Source: Strobilurus pachycystidiatus (Eukaryota; Basidiomycota; Agaricomycetes; Agaricales; Physalacriaceae). Taken from it: a DNA stretch of 64,000 nt. The notes under the pieces are model-generated. The model saw only the letters and a list, made by a program, of their open reading frames with translations, had not been told where the DNA came from and ran no database searches. Position numbers and translations under genes: made by a program. Positions 11,698 to 22,457 of this stretch are shown here, one piece after another; position 1 is the first letter of the stretch; each line of letters opens with the position of its first letter. The DNA lies in contig JAHLMK010000002.1 of assembly GCA_019915135.1 (NCBI GenBank), positions 2,294,001 through 2,358,000 on the forward strand, given 5' to 3'.

Positions 11698-13668
11698 CTA
11701 TGCAGCAAACGCTTCCGTATGGATCGAGACTCCTCCAAGTTCCCGACCGCGTGTCATCGAGAGTCGTGCCACCGCATTCGAGGCTTCGCGTGTTAGACTG
11801 TCCGGCCCACTAGCAACTACACCAACGCCGCCACCCAATCCCACCCATCCTAGTCGAGGACGACTAGCACTCTCCGCCGCACTGACACTCTCCACGTCGG
11901 CGTCCACCTTCTCACTCACTGGAGGATTCAAGAGCGTCTCCAGAGACTCCCTCACCGCCGGCCTACCCACGATAACCTCGCTGTTCGCTATCGGCGGTAC
12001 AGCGTCAGGATTGCACAAACACGTCACATAAACAGCGATGTGCACGTCCAGTGTCGGTGAGGCATCGGCAATGGCAGCGATCTCCATGAGCATGGGTGCG
12101 AACCACTCGATGCTCCCAAACGATCGAACACACCAGACGAACGATATGCGCCGTGTCCGTTCGCCATTTCGCCGACCGTGCTTAACGCAGCGACCGACGA
12201 TGTCGTCCAGGAGTCCGAGCGTCACAGTGGCGCCGCTGCCTCCAGCGAAGAGGAGGACAGTCTCGAAGTCGCCAAGGTCGATACTGGAGCCGCCGTATGG
12301 ACCGTCGATCATGACCTGGACATCCTTCTCGCAGCTCGTCGCGGCGTACTCATTGAGCGCCTTTGTCCAATCGCCTGTCACCCTCGCACCAAGAGTGATA
12401 CCCTGCATGCTCAGACACGTCGTCGCGCGTGGCGCCGACATGATGCTCAGGGGATGACTCTCGAATATCCTTCCGCCAATGAAGACGCGCAGCCGGACAT
12501 GCTGCGCCGCCTCCCAGTTGCTATCGCAGTCGCGTATTCCGATGATGGTCATCTGCTTGTCGACGGCGTGGAGCGTCGCATCTTTGATACGGACCCGAAG
12601 CATTCGCATGAAAAGATCGAGCGCGTAGAACGCTAAAGGAGGGAATATCCACGGAGTCGCATAGGGCGTGTGGTAGCACACTGTTATGAAGAACGAGACG
12701 AATCCTAGGATACTTAAAAAATGATGAGGACACATTAGACGGTGAAGGGAGACCGAGGACTTACTGCACAACAAAGAACGTCTCGTAGCTCCAATTCCTC
12801 GCCAGTCTCACGGAGGTAATGACTATACCGCAGAGGACAGCAAAAGCAGCTATACCAGATGTTTCCTTCTGCTGTCCAAGGATAGGGAGGTTATATCTGA
12901 GATCGCTGTTGATCCACAAGGCGCCATGGACGGCTGCGCCTAGGAACATGCACCGACTGGACCATCGGTGGATGTAGTTCAGCTTTTCATACCCATGTCC
13001 CGGGCCGAGAAGGAGAGATAGAATGGAGTTCTTGGTTGCGAAGAGGAAGACTACCGGAAACTGCGCAAGGGCAATGAATCCTGGAGGACTGTAAGCTTCG
13101 GACAAACGATGCAACATCTGCTTACCGGCTCTGTTGGAGTTCTCTTTCAGAGGAGCATCGACGATTATACAAATGAGTACCACTAGGAGGTAGATCGCAA
13201 TGACAAAGACTGGATAGAGAAATTATTAGCAACAGCAATCTCGAGGCAACAGATTGACTTACTCTGTCCTGTATTCAGCCCAATGCCAGGCGGGGACCAC
13301 AACGTTATGCTTCCCAGCGTGCTAAGCACCCCAGCCATTCGGTTCGACCCCGTTCTCTGCACTACATGCTTCTCTCTCACGTCTCCGGGGATCGCAGCAT
13401 AAGCCCTCGAGTCCTCCGACACGCCTTTGAACCACAGGAACGACCGTCGATTTCGAATAGATCGAAGGAGGTAGGGGAGCGAGCAGACTACGGCAAAAGC
13501 GACACATGAGGCCCATATAACGCTGAATTTCCGCTGCCACTTCGGATCCTCGACGTAGGTGCTACATGGCCTGTGTCAGACGCGACGGGCGGGAAGTGAT
13601 CAGAGGCTCGCGACTTACTTGTACTGCTGGTACTCGGTCGGGATGATTGGCGCTGTACCGGTACTCAT
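11698..13668 (-). CDS. Ferric/cupric reductase, FRE family
   Basis: Exons are 13668-13619, 13561-13263, 13209-13126, 13080-12765 and 12712-11698, giving 587 aa. The enzyme passes electrons from NADPH via FAD and two hemes to extracellular Fe(III) or Cu(II). The membrane domain carries both heme pairs at H-x13-H spacing: one in the segment from IHRWSSRC to GAAVHGALW, the other from VVHILGF to VCYHTP. The FAD-binding motif is HPLSIMSAP. NAD(P)-binding motifs are GGSGATVTLGLL and the C-terminal GPDSL. The first exons encode a TM helix and a basic loop. Length is usual for the family. The copper transporter gene lies directly upstream on the same strand 268 bp away, which suggests a joint role in reductive metal uptake (inference). 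Confidence 0.9.
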
Positions 13669-13936
13669 CGTGGAAAGCAGTGGTCTCTCCCGTACTGTGG
13701 CGGTAGAAGGAAAGGCTAGAGAGTCACTGGTCCATTCTGATAATTGACGTTGTTGTCTCGCATCCAAAAGGAGATAACTCCCTCCGGACGTACAAAAACT
13801 TTTTCAAGGTGGAGATAGCCGACGGCAGTGCAAGCACTATTGTCAGTCCAGTGTCAGTCACAGGTCAGTCATCCAGGTGTTGAAAATTCCATAAAATAAG
13901 TTTATATACAATTTCTTCAAATTCCCATTCTGATCC

Positions 13937-14635
13937 CTAGTGCGTTCTCGCTACGGTGGAAAATCTGCCAAACAGGGTCTCTCCTGCTCCCATGCCTACG
14001 ATGATCGCAATGATGAATCCAGCGTTGAAGGTCCTATCAACGGCATCAGAAAGCGGGAGATGGAGAGTTGTACGGAACACTCACATAACGGCTAACATGA
14101 AGGTGAAACTAAGCGCAACCTGCACCGCATGCAGGATACCCCTTGTGATATCGTGCGCTGGGATGAAGGGAGGAGCGCGTCTCATCAAGACGATACTGAG
14201 GACGCCGGGTTCCTTTGGCACGACGCCACCAGATTTGAGGATCTCCATTTCGGAGGAGGAGGCGCCGAGCTTCTGGGCATAGGCAATTTGCGCTCTGAGA
14301 GGGAAGTGTAAGAGATGTAAGAGAAGGGGAGCGGAAATAGAGTACCTTCGCAGCCAATGTGCTTCCATGACTGCGCGGCTGGCGGCGATCCATCTATCGA
14401 GTAAAGCCAGAAGAAATAGGCCGATAGATGCGCCAACCATCGCACCGGTGCTGGTGGGGACCCAGCCAGCGAAGAAAAGGTAGTCTCCGGGTGTGAAGTG
14501 GAGGTACGATTTCATCATTCCCGTCGCCAAAGTAGTGTTATGCATGTCCATGTCAGAGGACGACTGTGTATGTGCAAAGGCCATAGGAAGGAGGAAGAGG
14601 ATAGCTGCCAAGTTCATGGTGGACATGGAGGTCAT
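13937..14635 (-). CDS. Ctr-type copper transporter
   Basis: Exons are 14635-14346, 14294-14085 and 14033-13937, giving 198 aa. The N-terminus starts with a hydrophobic segment ending in AFAHTQ, followed by Met/His-rich DMDMHN, typical of extracellular copper-collecting tails. TM helices follow: one at YLFFAGWVPTSTGAMVGASIG, one at ALSFTFMLAVMTFN, and the last with GFIIAIIVGMGAGETLFGR, the Gly-rich GxxxG helix that packs the Ctr trimer. The second helix has the signature Met pair separated by three residues (MLAVM). A loop of about 70 residues joins TM1 and TM2. Ctr proteins import Cu(I), the product of cell-surface reductases such as the neighbouring FRE protein. The gene appears intact. Confidence 0.88.
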
Positions 14636-17318
14636 AACGCAAGTGACGGTCCGATGCGAAGCGCAGTAGGAAATTCGATTGTCTGGACCGCAAACACAAG
14701 CAAATATCTCGAGCTCAAGCCTCAAGCTCTAGTCTGATTCTTTTCAAGTACAAATGGGTTCGATAACCGGTCCTGGGGATCTCGGACGACGCTTAGACAG
14801 TAGTCCTGTGCAGATTCATCCGCAGGATGGCCGGAGACAGCGCCCAAAGCTTGCGGGACGGCGTAGAGGCCTTTGGACAACAAGTTCCCGAGTCATTCCC
14901 CGAGTCAGAACCAAACAGTAGCACGCGGTCTCGAGGGCGGGTGATGGATGGTCGCTGACAGTCGAGGGCGATGTTCGGATTCGTGGTCGGCCATGGGACT
15001 GGCTTGATGCCGTGTTGGCGTATATCGGGATGCGTCTTGGTCAGCGAACAAGGGTGGAGGAGGTCAGCGGGACTCAGTAGCGAGGTCGGAAGTGAGTGGC
15101 GGCCGGAATGTCGTCCAAAATCAATGGGAAAAATCAAGAGAATATTGGCCAATGCGTCTGCGAGAAAAGAAGCTGCTGATGAGGGAAGAAGGAGGCAGAC
15201 GGCATAGTAAACGCACTGGTAGTCATCCCCTGGGCGACACCTTCCTGCTGGTCAACACATGATAGGTGATGGTCGATTATAGTAGGGATGTATGTTGGCT
15301 GGTCCATATCTGCATTGACGATGCTGGCAAAGCGCTCTCGGTGGCATCCTGATCTGTCCAAAATGGAGAAGGAGAATAGAGATTGAGTTGAGGGAGAGGC
15401 TGGAAGTGGCTGGCAGAGAGCCTTGAGCAGTGGTTGTGATGGGCGAAAGCGAAGAGAGCCCCACAGCAGTTGACACATGTTACCAAATCACGTCTTTCGA
15501 ATCTGAGAGCTATTTCCGCTGCGGCAAATTTTTCATTGGTGCGGAGGTCGCGCGGATCATCACGGAATATCGGCTATCAACGTTCATAGAGCTGACCCTG
15601 CAAACCATGAGCTATTATAGCGTTGGTGTGGTCCTGTAGAGTCTCGGTACTGTCTGGCCGATGCGCTAGTAATATGGTGGATTGTAGATTCGCAGCAATT
15701 ACACGGTGAAACAGTCTCACCCAACCAGCAAGTAGAGGATGAAGATCGGGACCGTTCTTTTAGGTATTGATACGTCCAAGGGTGGTAATACATGAGAAAT
15801 TTGACGCAATTCAACAGTGCTTTGTTGCAAAACTGACGCGAATGACCTCAAAAGATCTGGTAAGAGTACACTAAACAATGTTCTTGTGTTGAAAGCCGCC
15901 GAGTCCCGACTCACATACCTGTGTAATACTCAACTGTATTAGGCTGAAGATGGCCTGGCCCGTCTTTGTTGGAACTGGGCTATCCCTGCTCACGTCGAGA
16001 TGGAGAATACAGAAAAAAAACCAGTTTGAACGAAGCAAGAAGTTCAGAACGACGGGCTCGAGATCGTCAAGCTGCTGCAGATGCAGGTCTTTCATGGCGG
16101 AAGTGAATTGGAACCTTAGTTGTCTGAATCGTAGCATACAGAACGTCCGAGGAGATTTATCAAGCGTATGCCAGTGTGCCGACGAATGCACGCGGAGGCG
16201 TGCTGAGTCACGAAAGGACAAGCAAAAAGTTACTGAAGTCCATAGTCAATGACCCCTAGGAGAGAAGACAATTATACATAGTTCACTGATTCAGATCGTA
16301 TAGAGGACAAAGGCTGTATACTATATAGCCTCCACGTGTTGTAGCTGTTGTACTAACTTATGAAATCAAATGGATTACTTATCGAAGAGCCAGTCGGACA
16401 AGAAAAGAATCTATACATACTGAGGGTTGACAGAAGCGGTAGACTCGTATCCCTAATTTCGTCTCTCCCTTGAACCAAGAAGACCGGGATGGGAAACGAG
16501 ACAAGTGGCGCAGGACTAGGCGTTCTTGCATGTTTCATCGCTTGCCTCTAGAGCTGAGTTTTGCTCTGCATAGCAAACCCGACGCCCCAGGCAAGCTGAT
16601 GGTCGCTCTGAGGATTAGGCAACAGGTGACACAGACATCGGAAAGGCTGAATCAGAATAGTTGGACTTTGAACGTTGAGTTGTTGGATGCTTCAATCGAA
16701 CGCGATCGAGACACCACGTTGCCGAGATGCCGCAGCACCATTCGAGGTCAATGTTTGTGCTTGCTGCGTTGCCCCTCCGTCCCGACTTTGCACAGGCTGC
16801 ACGCAGTGTCACTGAACGCGTCGGCCCTCTACTCATCCGATGCCTGGACGCGTCGGCGTTCAGTTTGACATATGCCACCGTGACGCGCGACCTCTCAGTC
16901 CCTGTACTTTTCGGCAACTTCTCCAGCCGACCGTTGCATGCAGGAGCTGGTCAAGTCATACCCACTACTTAGACGCTGGCAACAGGAATCACCTACAGCT
17001 CTCAGAATAGATTTGGGGATGTGGAGCGCAGTCCGACTTCTGTACACCTTCTTTGCACTTCTCGTGATCCAGAGTGGCGCAAAACAAGCGAAACATATTT
17101 TTATCAATTGTTGGAGTGCGCGAACCTGCCCGTGCTCTGCGTTGCTATGGGAACCCACCACTTCCTGCTTCTTCGCGCCTCCGTCGCGAGCTTGGTGGAG
17201 CGCCTTGGAGCGCACCCAGCCCTACCCTGCGCCGATGGCATCAGTCTTGAATGTTTTGCAGGAATGTTTGCGCTCCAAAAAGTGTTGAGGCGCTTTGCCG
17301 GCTTCTTTCTGCGATTCA
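14636..17318. other. Long intergenic region, no supported gene
   Basis: Several ORFs of 60-130 codons exist on both strands (for example minus 15478-15134 and plus 16470-16868), but none has splice partners, a recognisable domain or protein-like composition that holds across frames. The right end must contain the promoter of the secreted-protein gene. I see no repeats or RNA genes. Confidence 0.35.
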
Positions 17319-17325
17319 TATAAAG
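17319..17325 (+). promoter_or_regulatory. TATA box of the secreted-protein gene
   Basis: TATAAAG lies 83 bases upstream of the ATG at 17408 and is followed by a pyrimidine-rich leader, a usual layout for a strongly expressed fungal gene. Confidence 0.55.
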
Positions 17326-17407
17326 AGGACAACCGACCAGACAAATCCCCAGCTTCGAACACACTCTCTTTCAACCCACATTCTCTGTACTCACTCGCAA
17401 TCCCGAA

Positions 17408-18241
17408 ATGTACTTCACCCGTATCGCCTCTATCCTCACTCTCTCTGCGGCCCTGGTCAGCGCCGTACCATTCCCACGCGACATCAAACTTGTTGGGCGT
17501 GTCGGACTCGTCGATGCAAAGGTTGCCACTGAGGTTGCCAGCATACCCGTCGACGCGGATGTTTCCGCACGAGCCTCCATCGGTCTTGGGACTGATGTTG
17601 CGACTGCTAAAGTCTCTGCTCGCGATGTCGACGTTGGGTCAGTGACAGACGTCCTCAACACCCTCATCGCCACCACCGAGTCAGTCCTTCCTCAAATAAG
17701 TAAGCCAGACTCGTTTCTTGTCGTTGCTTCCTGTACTCAATTCTGCTACAGCTGCCCTGGCTGGCGACAATATCACCGAAGAGGCCGTCGCTCCTCTGAT
17801 CCAGCAGCTTGTCGATGCTGTCAACACTACCATTACTTCCCTCTCCTCTGTCACTTCAACCTCGCTCAAGCGCGACGCCGGTGACGACGTCGCCAACCTC
17901 CTTGCTGGAGTCATCAATGTAAGCTCCTTTCCTGATCATCTCTTTGATTTCTCATTAAGTTTTCCTAGGACATCGCGGGTGCTATCAACCCTATAACCGC
18001 TGAACTGCAGCAGCTCCCAGTCGTTTCCGAGCTCCTTACCACTCTTGGCCCTCTACTCAGCACTGTTCTCAAGACCGTTGAGGGCTTGATTCCTGGCGTC
18101 CTGTCCCTCGTTGGCGGACTGTGAGTATTCACTCATCCATCAATTTCATCCTCTGATTTTGTGATTTCCAGCGTCAACACTGCTACTGGTCTGCTCGGCG
18201 CCCTCGGCCTGGGCGGCATCCTGTCCACATTGGGTCTCTAA
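17408..18241 (+). CDS. Small secreted hydrophobic protein
   Basis: Exons are 17408-17699, 17752-17918, 17969-18120 and 18172-18241, giving 226 aa. Residues 1-19 form a clear signal peptide with a cleavage site after LVSA. The mature protein has Val/Ala/Thr-rich amphipathic helices, few charges apart from a KRDAGDD segment that could be a Kex2 site, no cysteines, and a very hydrophobic Gly/Leu-rich C-terminus (LLGALGLGGILSTLGL). Similar cysteine-poor secreted proteins occur in Agaricomycetes but I know no function. It is not a hydrophobin, because the eight cysteines are missing. The TATA box upstream suggests regulated or strong expression. Confidence 0.75.
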
Positions 18242-19622
18242 ACCATACTCGATTATACATTGACCATTCCGTCACACCCTTTATACCCGAAGTCAGTCCC
18301 GGTTGACTGACTACATAACCTTCATTTTCGTTGTAAGAAATAATCTACCACCTCAGCCATCTGCAAATCTTGTACAGTCAGCCCATAATTACTGTTGTCG
18401 ACTCTGGTAATCTTACCAGGACGAACTCGATATCTTCATCAGTCCACCACTAGTATAAATGATACCAGAGCGGTTATACCACAGGTGACAGAAGGGTGCG
18501 AGAGGTCTTCCTCCGGCCCTGTATCAACCCGTAGGATGCTACACTGGCAGAGTTTGGCCTTCCTCTGCAATACGCCGCGCATAGCTCCATGGGACGGCGA
18601 CTAAGAGAACTCTTGGAGCTGAACTACACCACCAACCCGTCTTCGTGTGTCCGTGGATCCACATATTCTCCCTGTAACGCGGTTCTCGGCCTCCCTCTCC
18701 TTGTTCTCTCTCTCCCGTCCTATTCAATCGGCCTTTCGAAATTGCCCCATGCCTGAACATGTAGGCCGCCCGTTTCATCTCGACGCGTCTTCGTGATCTC
18801 TTTGCAGGGCTTGCTCTTGTATTCCGCGAGCGACACTCTAGATCTTGTCCTCGATGGCTGGATATGACATCAAGGTTCGCGCCTTCTAGGAATGCGCCTT
18901 TTTCTCTTATAGCCGCGGACAACTCTATATTATTGCTCTAACGGATCTAATAAGGCTGTGGATACAGTTGTGTGCGATACCACTCATCTCAAGGGGAATC
19001 GAGCCTCGGCCAACCAAACATGTGGGCATTATTGTGAGACGAACAAGTTTTGGTGATTGATGCCTCTATAGTCGAATGGTGTACGTCCTCCTCGAAACTA
19101 GATCTCTCGGATTCCTTGTGACATGGACTATCTAACACGTCTCAAGATTATCTATCGTTTCAAGATTCATGGTGGTAGTCAGAACCTCGTCGGGATAACA
19201 TAAATGGGGTCCGGCTTGCCAGATATGGTATCCCGAACATTTGTTGACCAAAAATCACAGGTACCATGGTCACTGGTACAAGTCATTCTGACGCGTCGAA
19301 GTGAGCGTGTCCGAATCACGAAGATAACAAGCAAATCCACGCCACACACCAGAAGACGGAGCCCAATTGGCCTAATTGCGCATTCATGATTTACATCAGA
19401 ACATGTCGGCCTGTGTTCCGTTCGACAGTGATAGGTACCACCTGATTCTAACTGGCGGGACAAAACGTTACCGGAAACAGATAACTTCCATTCATTTGCT
19501 CGTTCCACGACGCAGCATGGTTCCGAAGGCAAAGATGAGGTCAGGGCAGCGCTGGACGTATTAAATAGGACATGCTTCATCTACCATACTGCTGACATTG
19601 CTCCCCTCCGGTGTATAGTAAC
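18242..19622. other. Intergenic, nothing recognised
   Basis: 1.4 kb without a supported gene. ORFs such as minus 18922-18539 and 19580-19179 are basic, Cys-rich reading frames without family resemblance. Confidence 0.35.
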
Positions 19623-20521
19623 ATGACGGCTCGAAGTAAAGAAGACCAAGGGTTGCCTGCACTGCAATCCCTCCGCACCGATGCACCTTCGATTCCCAAT
19701 CGATCTCTTGCACCGTCGCAGTCTCCTGGGCCTGCCGTCTGGGTTGACCCCGCATCTCTCCCCGACTATGGAGACATCTCATACATAAAGGGAAACGTAT
19801 CCGACGATGTGAAGCGCCTGATGAACAACACCTTCTTCGCGTATGGCGTCGGCGATCCTAATTGCTTCGGCTTCACCACCGGAAAGCAAGCCAACTTTGT
19901 CGAAGTTCGCATCGATCGAAGTATCGAACAACAAGGGCGACTGCAGGCTACGACTGTGGCCGAGGTTGTCGTGAACAAAAGTGCGTCATTTGTCGTTGTT
20001 CTTTCAGCGATGAATCGATAAGAGTGACGGCCATCTTCTCGTAGACATGCTCAATGGTGCGGGAATGATGCACGGCGCGTGTGTCGCGTATCTGATTGAC
20101 AAGTGAGTTTTTACAGTTTGTGTCTTGCCTTCGAGTCGGGACTCTAACCCGTCCTGATAGTTGCTGCAGCACGCCGTTGGTCGTGCTCGGATTAGTACAG
20201 GGCAGCAATGGCGCTGGCGTTACCCAGAGCATGAACATAATGTATCATTCTCCCGTTACGATGTGTGTTCTGAACCTGATTGATCCATACAAAACTTCCG
20301 CTGATCAAACATTTCGCAGTGGTACCCGTCTGAGCATCGTCAGCACTTCAATTTCACTGGGCGGAAGAGTGATGTCGGCGAAGTGTGAGGTAAACTGTGG
20401 AGACTGCTCTTTCTGTACCTCGTCTGCTGACTGTCATGGACAGATCTTGAGCAAAAAAAGTGGACGAGTGGTAGCATCTGGACTTCTGAGCAAAATGCAG
20501 CCGACACCTAGTAGATTATGA
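19623..20521 (+). CDS. Hotdog-fold thioesterase (4HBT/PaaI-like)
   Basis: Exons are 19623-19980, 20045-20102, 20161-20262, 20320-20389 and 20444-20521, giving 221 aa. The 4HBT hallmark N-x-x-G-M-M-H-G is visible in LNGAGMMHGACVAYLID; the family uses the Asn/Gly helix of this motif to bind the thioester. The following strands read SMNIMYHSP, GTRLSIVSTSISLGGRVMSA and SKKSGRVVASG, matching ACOT13/PaaI-type proteins that hydrolyse acyl-CoA esters. An 80-residue N-terminal part precedes the fold. No clear targeting signal. Substrate unknown. Confidence 0.85.
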
Positions 20522-20650
20522 ATCTGTATGCCGAATCTGACCATCTGCAAGGTATCGTTATTGGCGGAAGTAGACACAGCAGAAAAGGACGGACGAGGAC
20601 TAACATCAGATGATGATTATGCTACATAATGAGAACAATATGTTCGACAT

Positions 20651-21967
20651 TCAAACCTCAAACATAAAGTCATCTAGGCCAGCCTTCTCTACATTGAATT
20701 CGATGGTGTCTTGCGCCTTTGTCTCCGGTGCTTTGACATTGCGTGCTGTTCGGGACGCTACGCTCGTCGGTCGAACCAGAGGCTTGTTGATCGTCGACTT
20801 TGCGGGTACCCTGGTGGAGGTCAGGCGCGATGGGCCTCTAGAAGGTGGGGCGATGGACAACGCTGTTGCTGGACGAGCTTCCTTCCTGGGAGGTAAACGG
20901 CCTGGCGCTGCGGTCGTGGCATTATTGGTGGGACGAGGTACTGGCCGAGATGAACTCGGTTTGGTCGTTGATAAAACCGACCGAGCCCTAGGCACGGGTC
21001 TTATTGACGAAGCCAGTAGGGTGTTGGAACGACCAGGCCGTGTGGACACCGTCCGTGAGGCGACCGTGGGTTGGACAGTCTTGCTCATGATGTCGAAAGG
21101 GTCACTGGACTCTGTTTTCGAATGAGAACAAGACCCCGTTGGATAACCCAGAGCTTACCAAGTTCTGGCAGTTGCACCAAACTGTCCCATGGCAAGATTC
21201 CCAGACCCTCGTCGCCTTCTCCCAGGAGGACCGGATCAGGAGGAGGACTATCGTCATAGAGTGGGGATTGGACGAGAACGCGTAGTGCCTTCCCAACTTT
21301 AGTGTAGTTGGGAAGCTCGAAATCAAAAGGCGGGGAGTATGGCAAATCTAACGCCACGTTTAGTGACATCATGCCATTGAGAAATATATACACCGACCTA
21401 AGGTATTGGGTGCCATATATTCCACTTCGTCGTCGTCTTCTTGGAGCGATACGAGACTCTGGTTCGCCATCTCCGGCGATCCGACGCTGATGTCGCATTC
21501 CCAAGGGTTCATAGTGTTCATAGGTGTTTGAAAATTCTTCGTCGCGCTGCGTGGAACGCGGTCATGTCGCCTAAGCGAGCTGGGTCGTAGAAGAGAGTCT
21601 GGTGTTTGGATGTTATCAAATGAGGGTCCGTAGGGCGTTTGAAACTGCTGCAACTGAGCCCCAGCGCGATTGGGAAACGGCGTTCTGTCTGATAGTGGTC
21701 GTAGAGGAGCCTGCATCTTGGCTACTGTGCCGGTCTTGTCATAATGTAGCTCTGTAGCAGGTAGTGAGCTACTGCATGAAAGGGAACGCACAACATCGTA
21801 CGTTTTGTCCCGGGATTGAGCGGGGTCTGTAGTAGGACATTTTTGCCCTTCCCATTCACAGTGGCTGGTCCACGATTGGCGTTTTCGGCTCGCGAAAGGG
21901 CTCGCCCAGGCGTCTTGGTAGCATATGGGCGATGGGTACCGTCGGCATTCGGGCGGGCAGCCAACAT
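20651..21967 (-). CDS. Disordered basic protein, weak securin candidate
   Basis: Exons are 21967-21802, 21724-21398, 21347-21159 and 21111-20651, giving 380 aa. The protein is largely disordered. The N-terminal third is Arg/Pro/Asn-rich (KTPGRALSRAEN, later PLSDRTPFPNR). The middle has an acidic segment, DDDEVEYMAP, followed by LPYSPPFDFELPNY. The C-terminal half is Ser/Thr/Arg-rich with an RSVL (RxxL-type) motif. Length, charge layout, TP sites and the EVEYMAP segment resemble fungal securins (Cut2/Pds1), whose acidic segment blocks the separase active site. This is an inference from layout only; sequence conservation in securins is poor. Alternatively it is an unrelated disordered, CDK-regulated protein. 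Confidence 0.6.
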
Positions 21968-22457
21968 GGTGGTAAGAGACAAAGGTTGGAACGATCGGAA
22001 CCAAAAAGGCAAGTACATAGATTCTGAAACATCACATGATCGTGGCTGAGACTGTCCAGTGTCACTGTGCCACTGCTTGACTCTGAGTCGGAACTTCAGC
22101 TTGACACGCAATGGAGCCGCTACTGTGCGGTACAGTATAGTACGGCGGCAGCAGCTGGGTGGCTGAGTGCTCCGGACATGGTACTGTCGCACTCAGTCCT
22201 TACCTCCCTACAAGCATCCCTGAATCCCGGTCCGAAAGTTGTACAGCTTCTTCATCGCCTTTGATGAGAACTCCGCCACACATTCGTGGTTCTCACAACA
22301 TACAGCTTCCTTCATCCCTACTATCACTCCTCATTGCTCGGCGACTGAGCGGACCAGTGACTGCTATCACTCACTGTTTGTTCACTGACTCTGGTGGGAC
22401 TTACTCTTTATTGGTCCGATTCTGCTAAAGGGACTCACCTGTACCAGCTTGTTGGCC
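21968..22457. other. Divergent promoter region
   Basis: 490 bp between the head-to-head start codons of the disordered protein gene (minus) and the DUF6535 gene (plus). No other feature seen. Confidence 0.4.

Noticed and set aside
12038..12636. Two plus-strand ORFs of about 140-150 codons
   Set aside because: They lie opposite the last ferric reductase exon and have no protein-like motifs.
17408..18241. Hydrophobin
   Set aside because: The mature protein has no cysteines, while hydrophobins need eight in a fixed pattern.
20610..21125. Plus-strand ORF of 171 codons
   Set aside because: It is the antisense shadow of exon 4 of the disordered protein gene, which joins in frame to three other exons.
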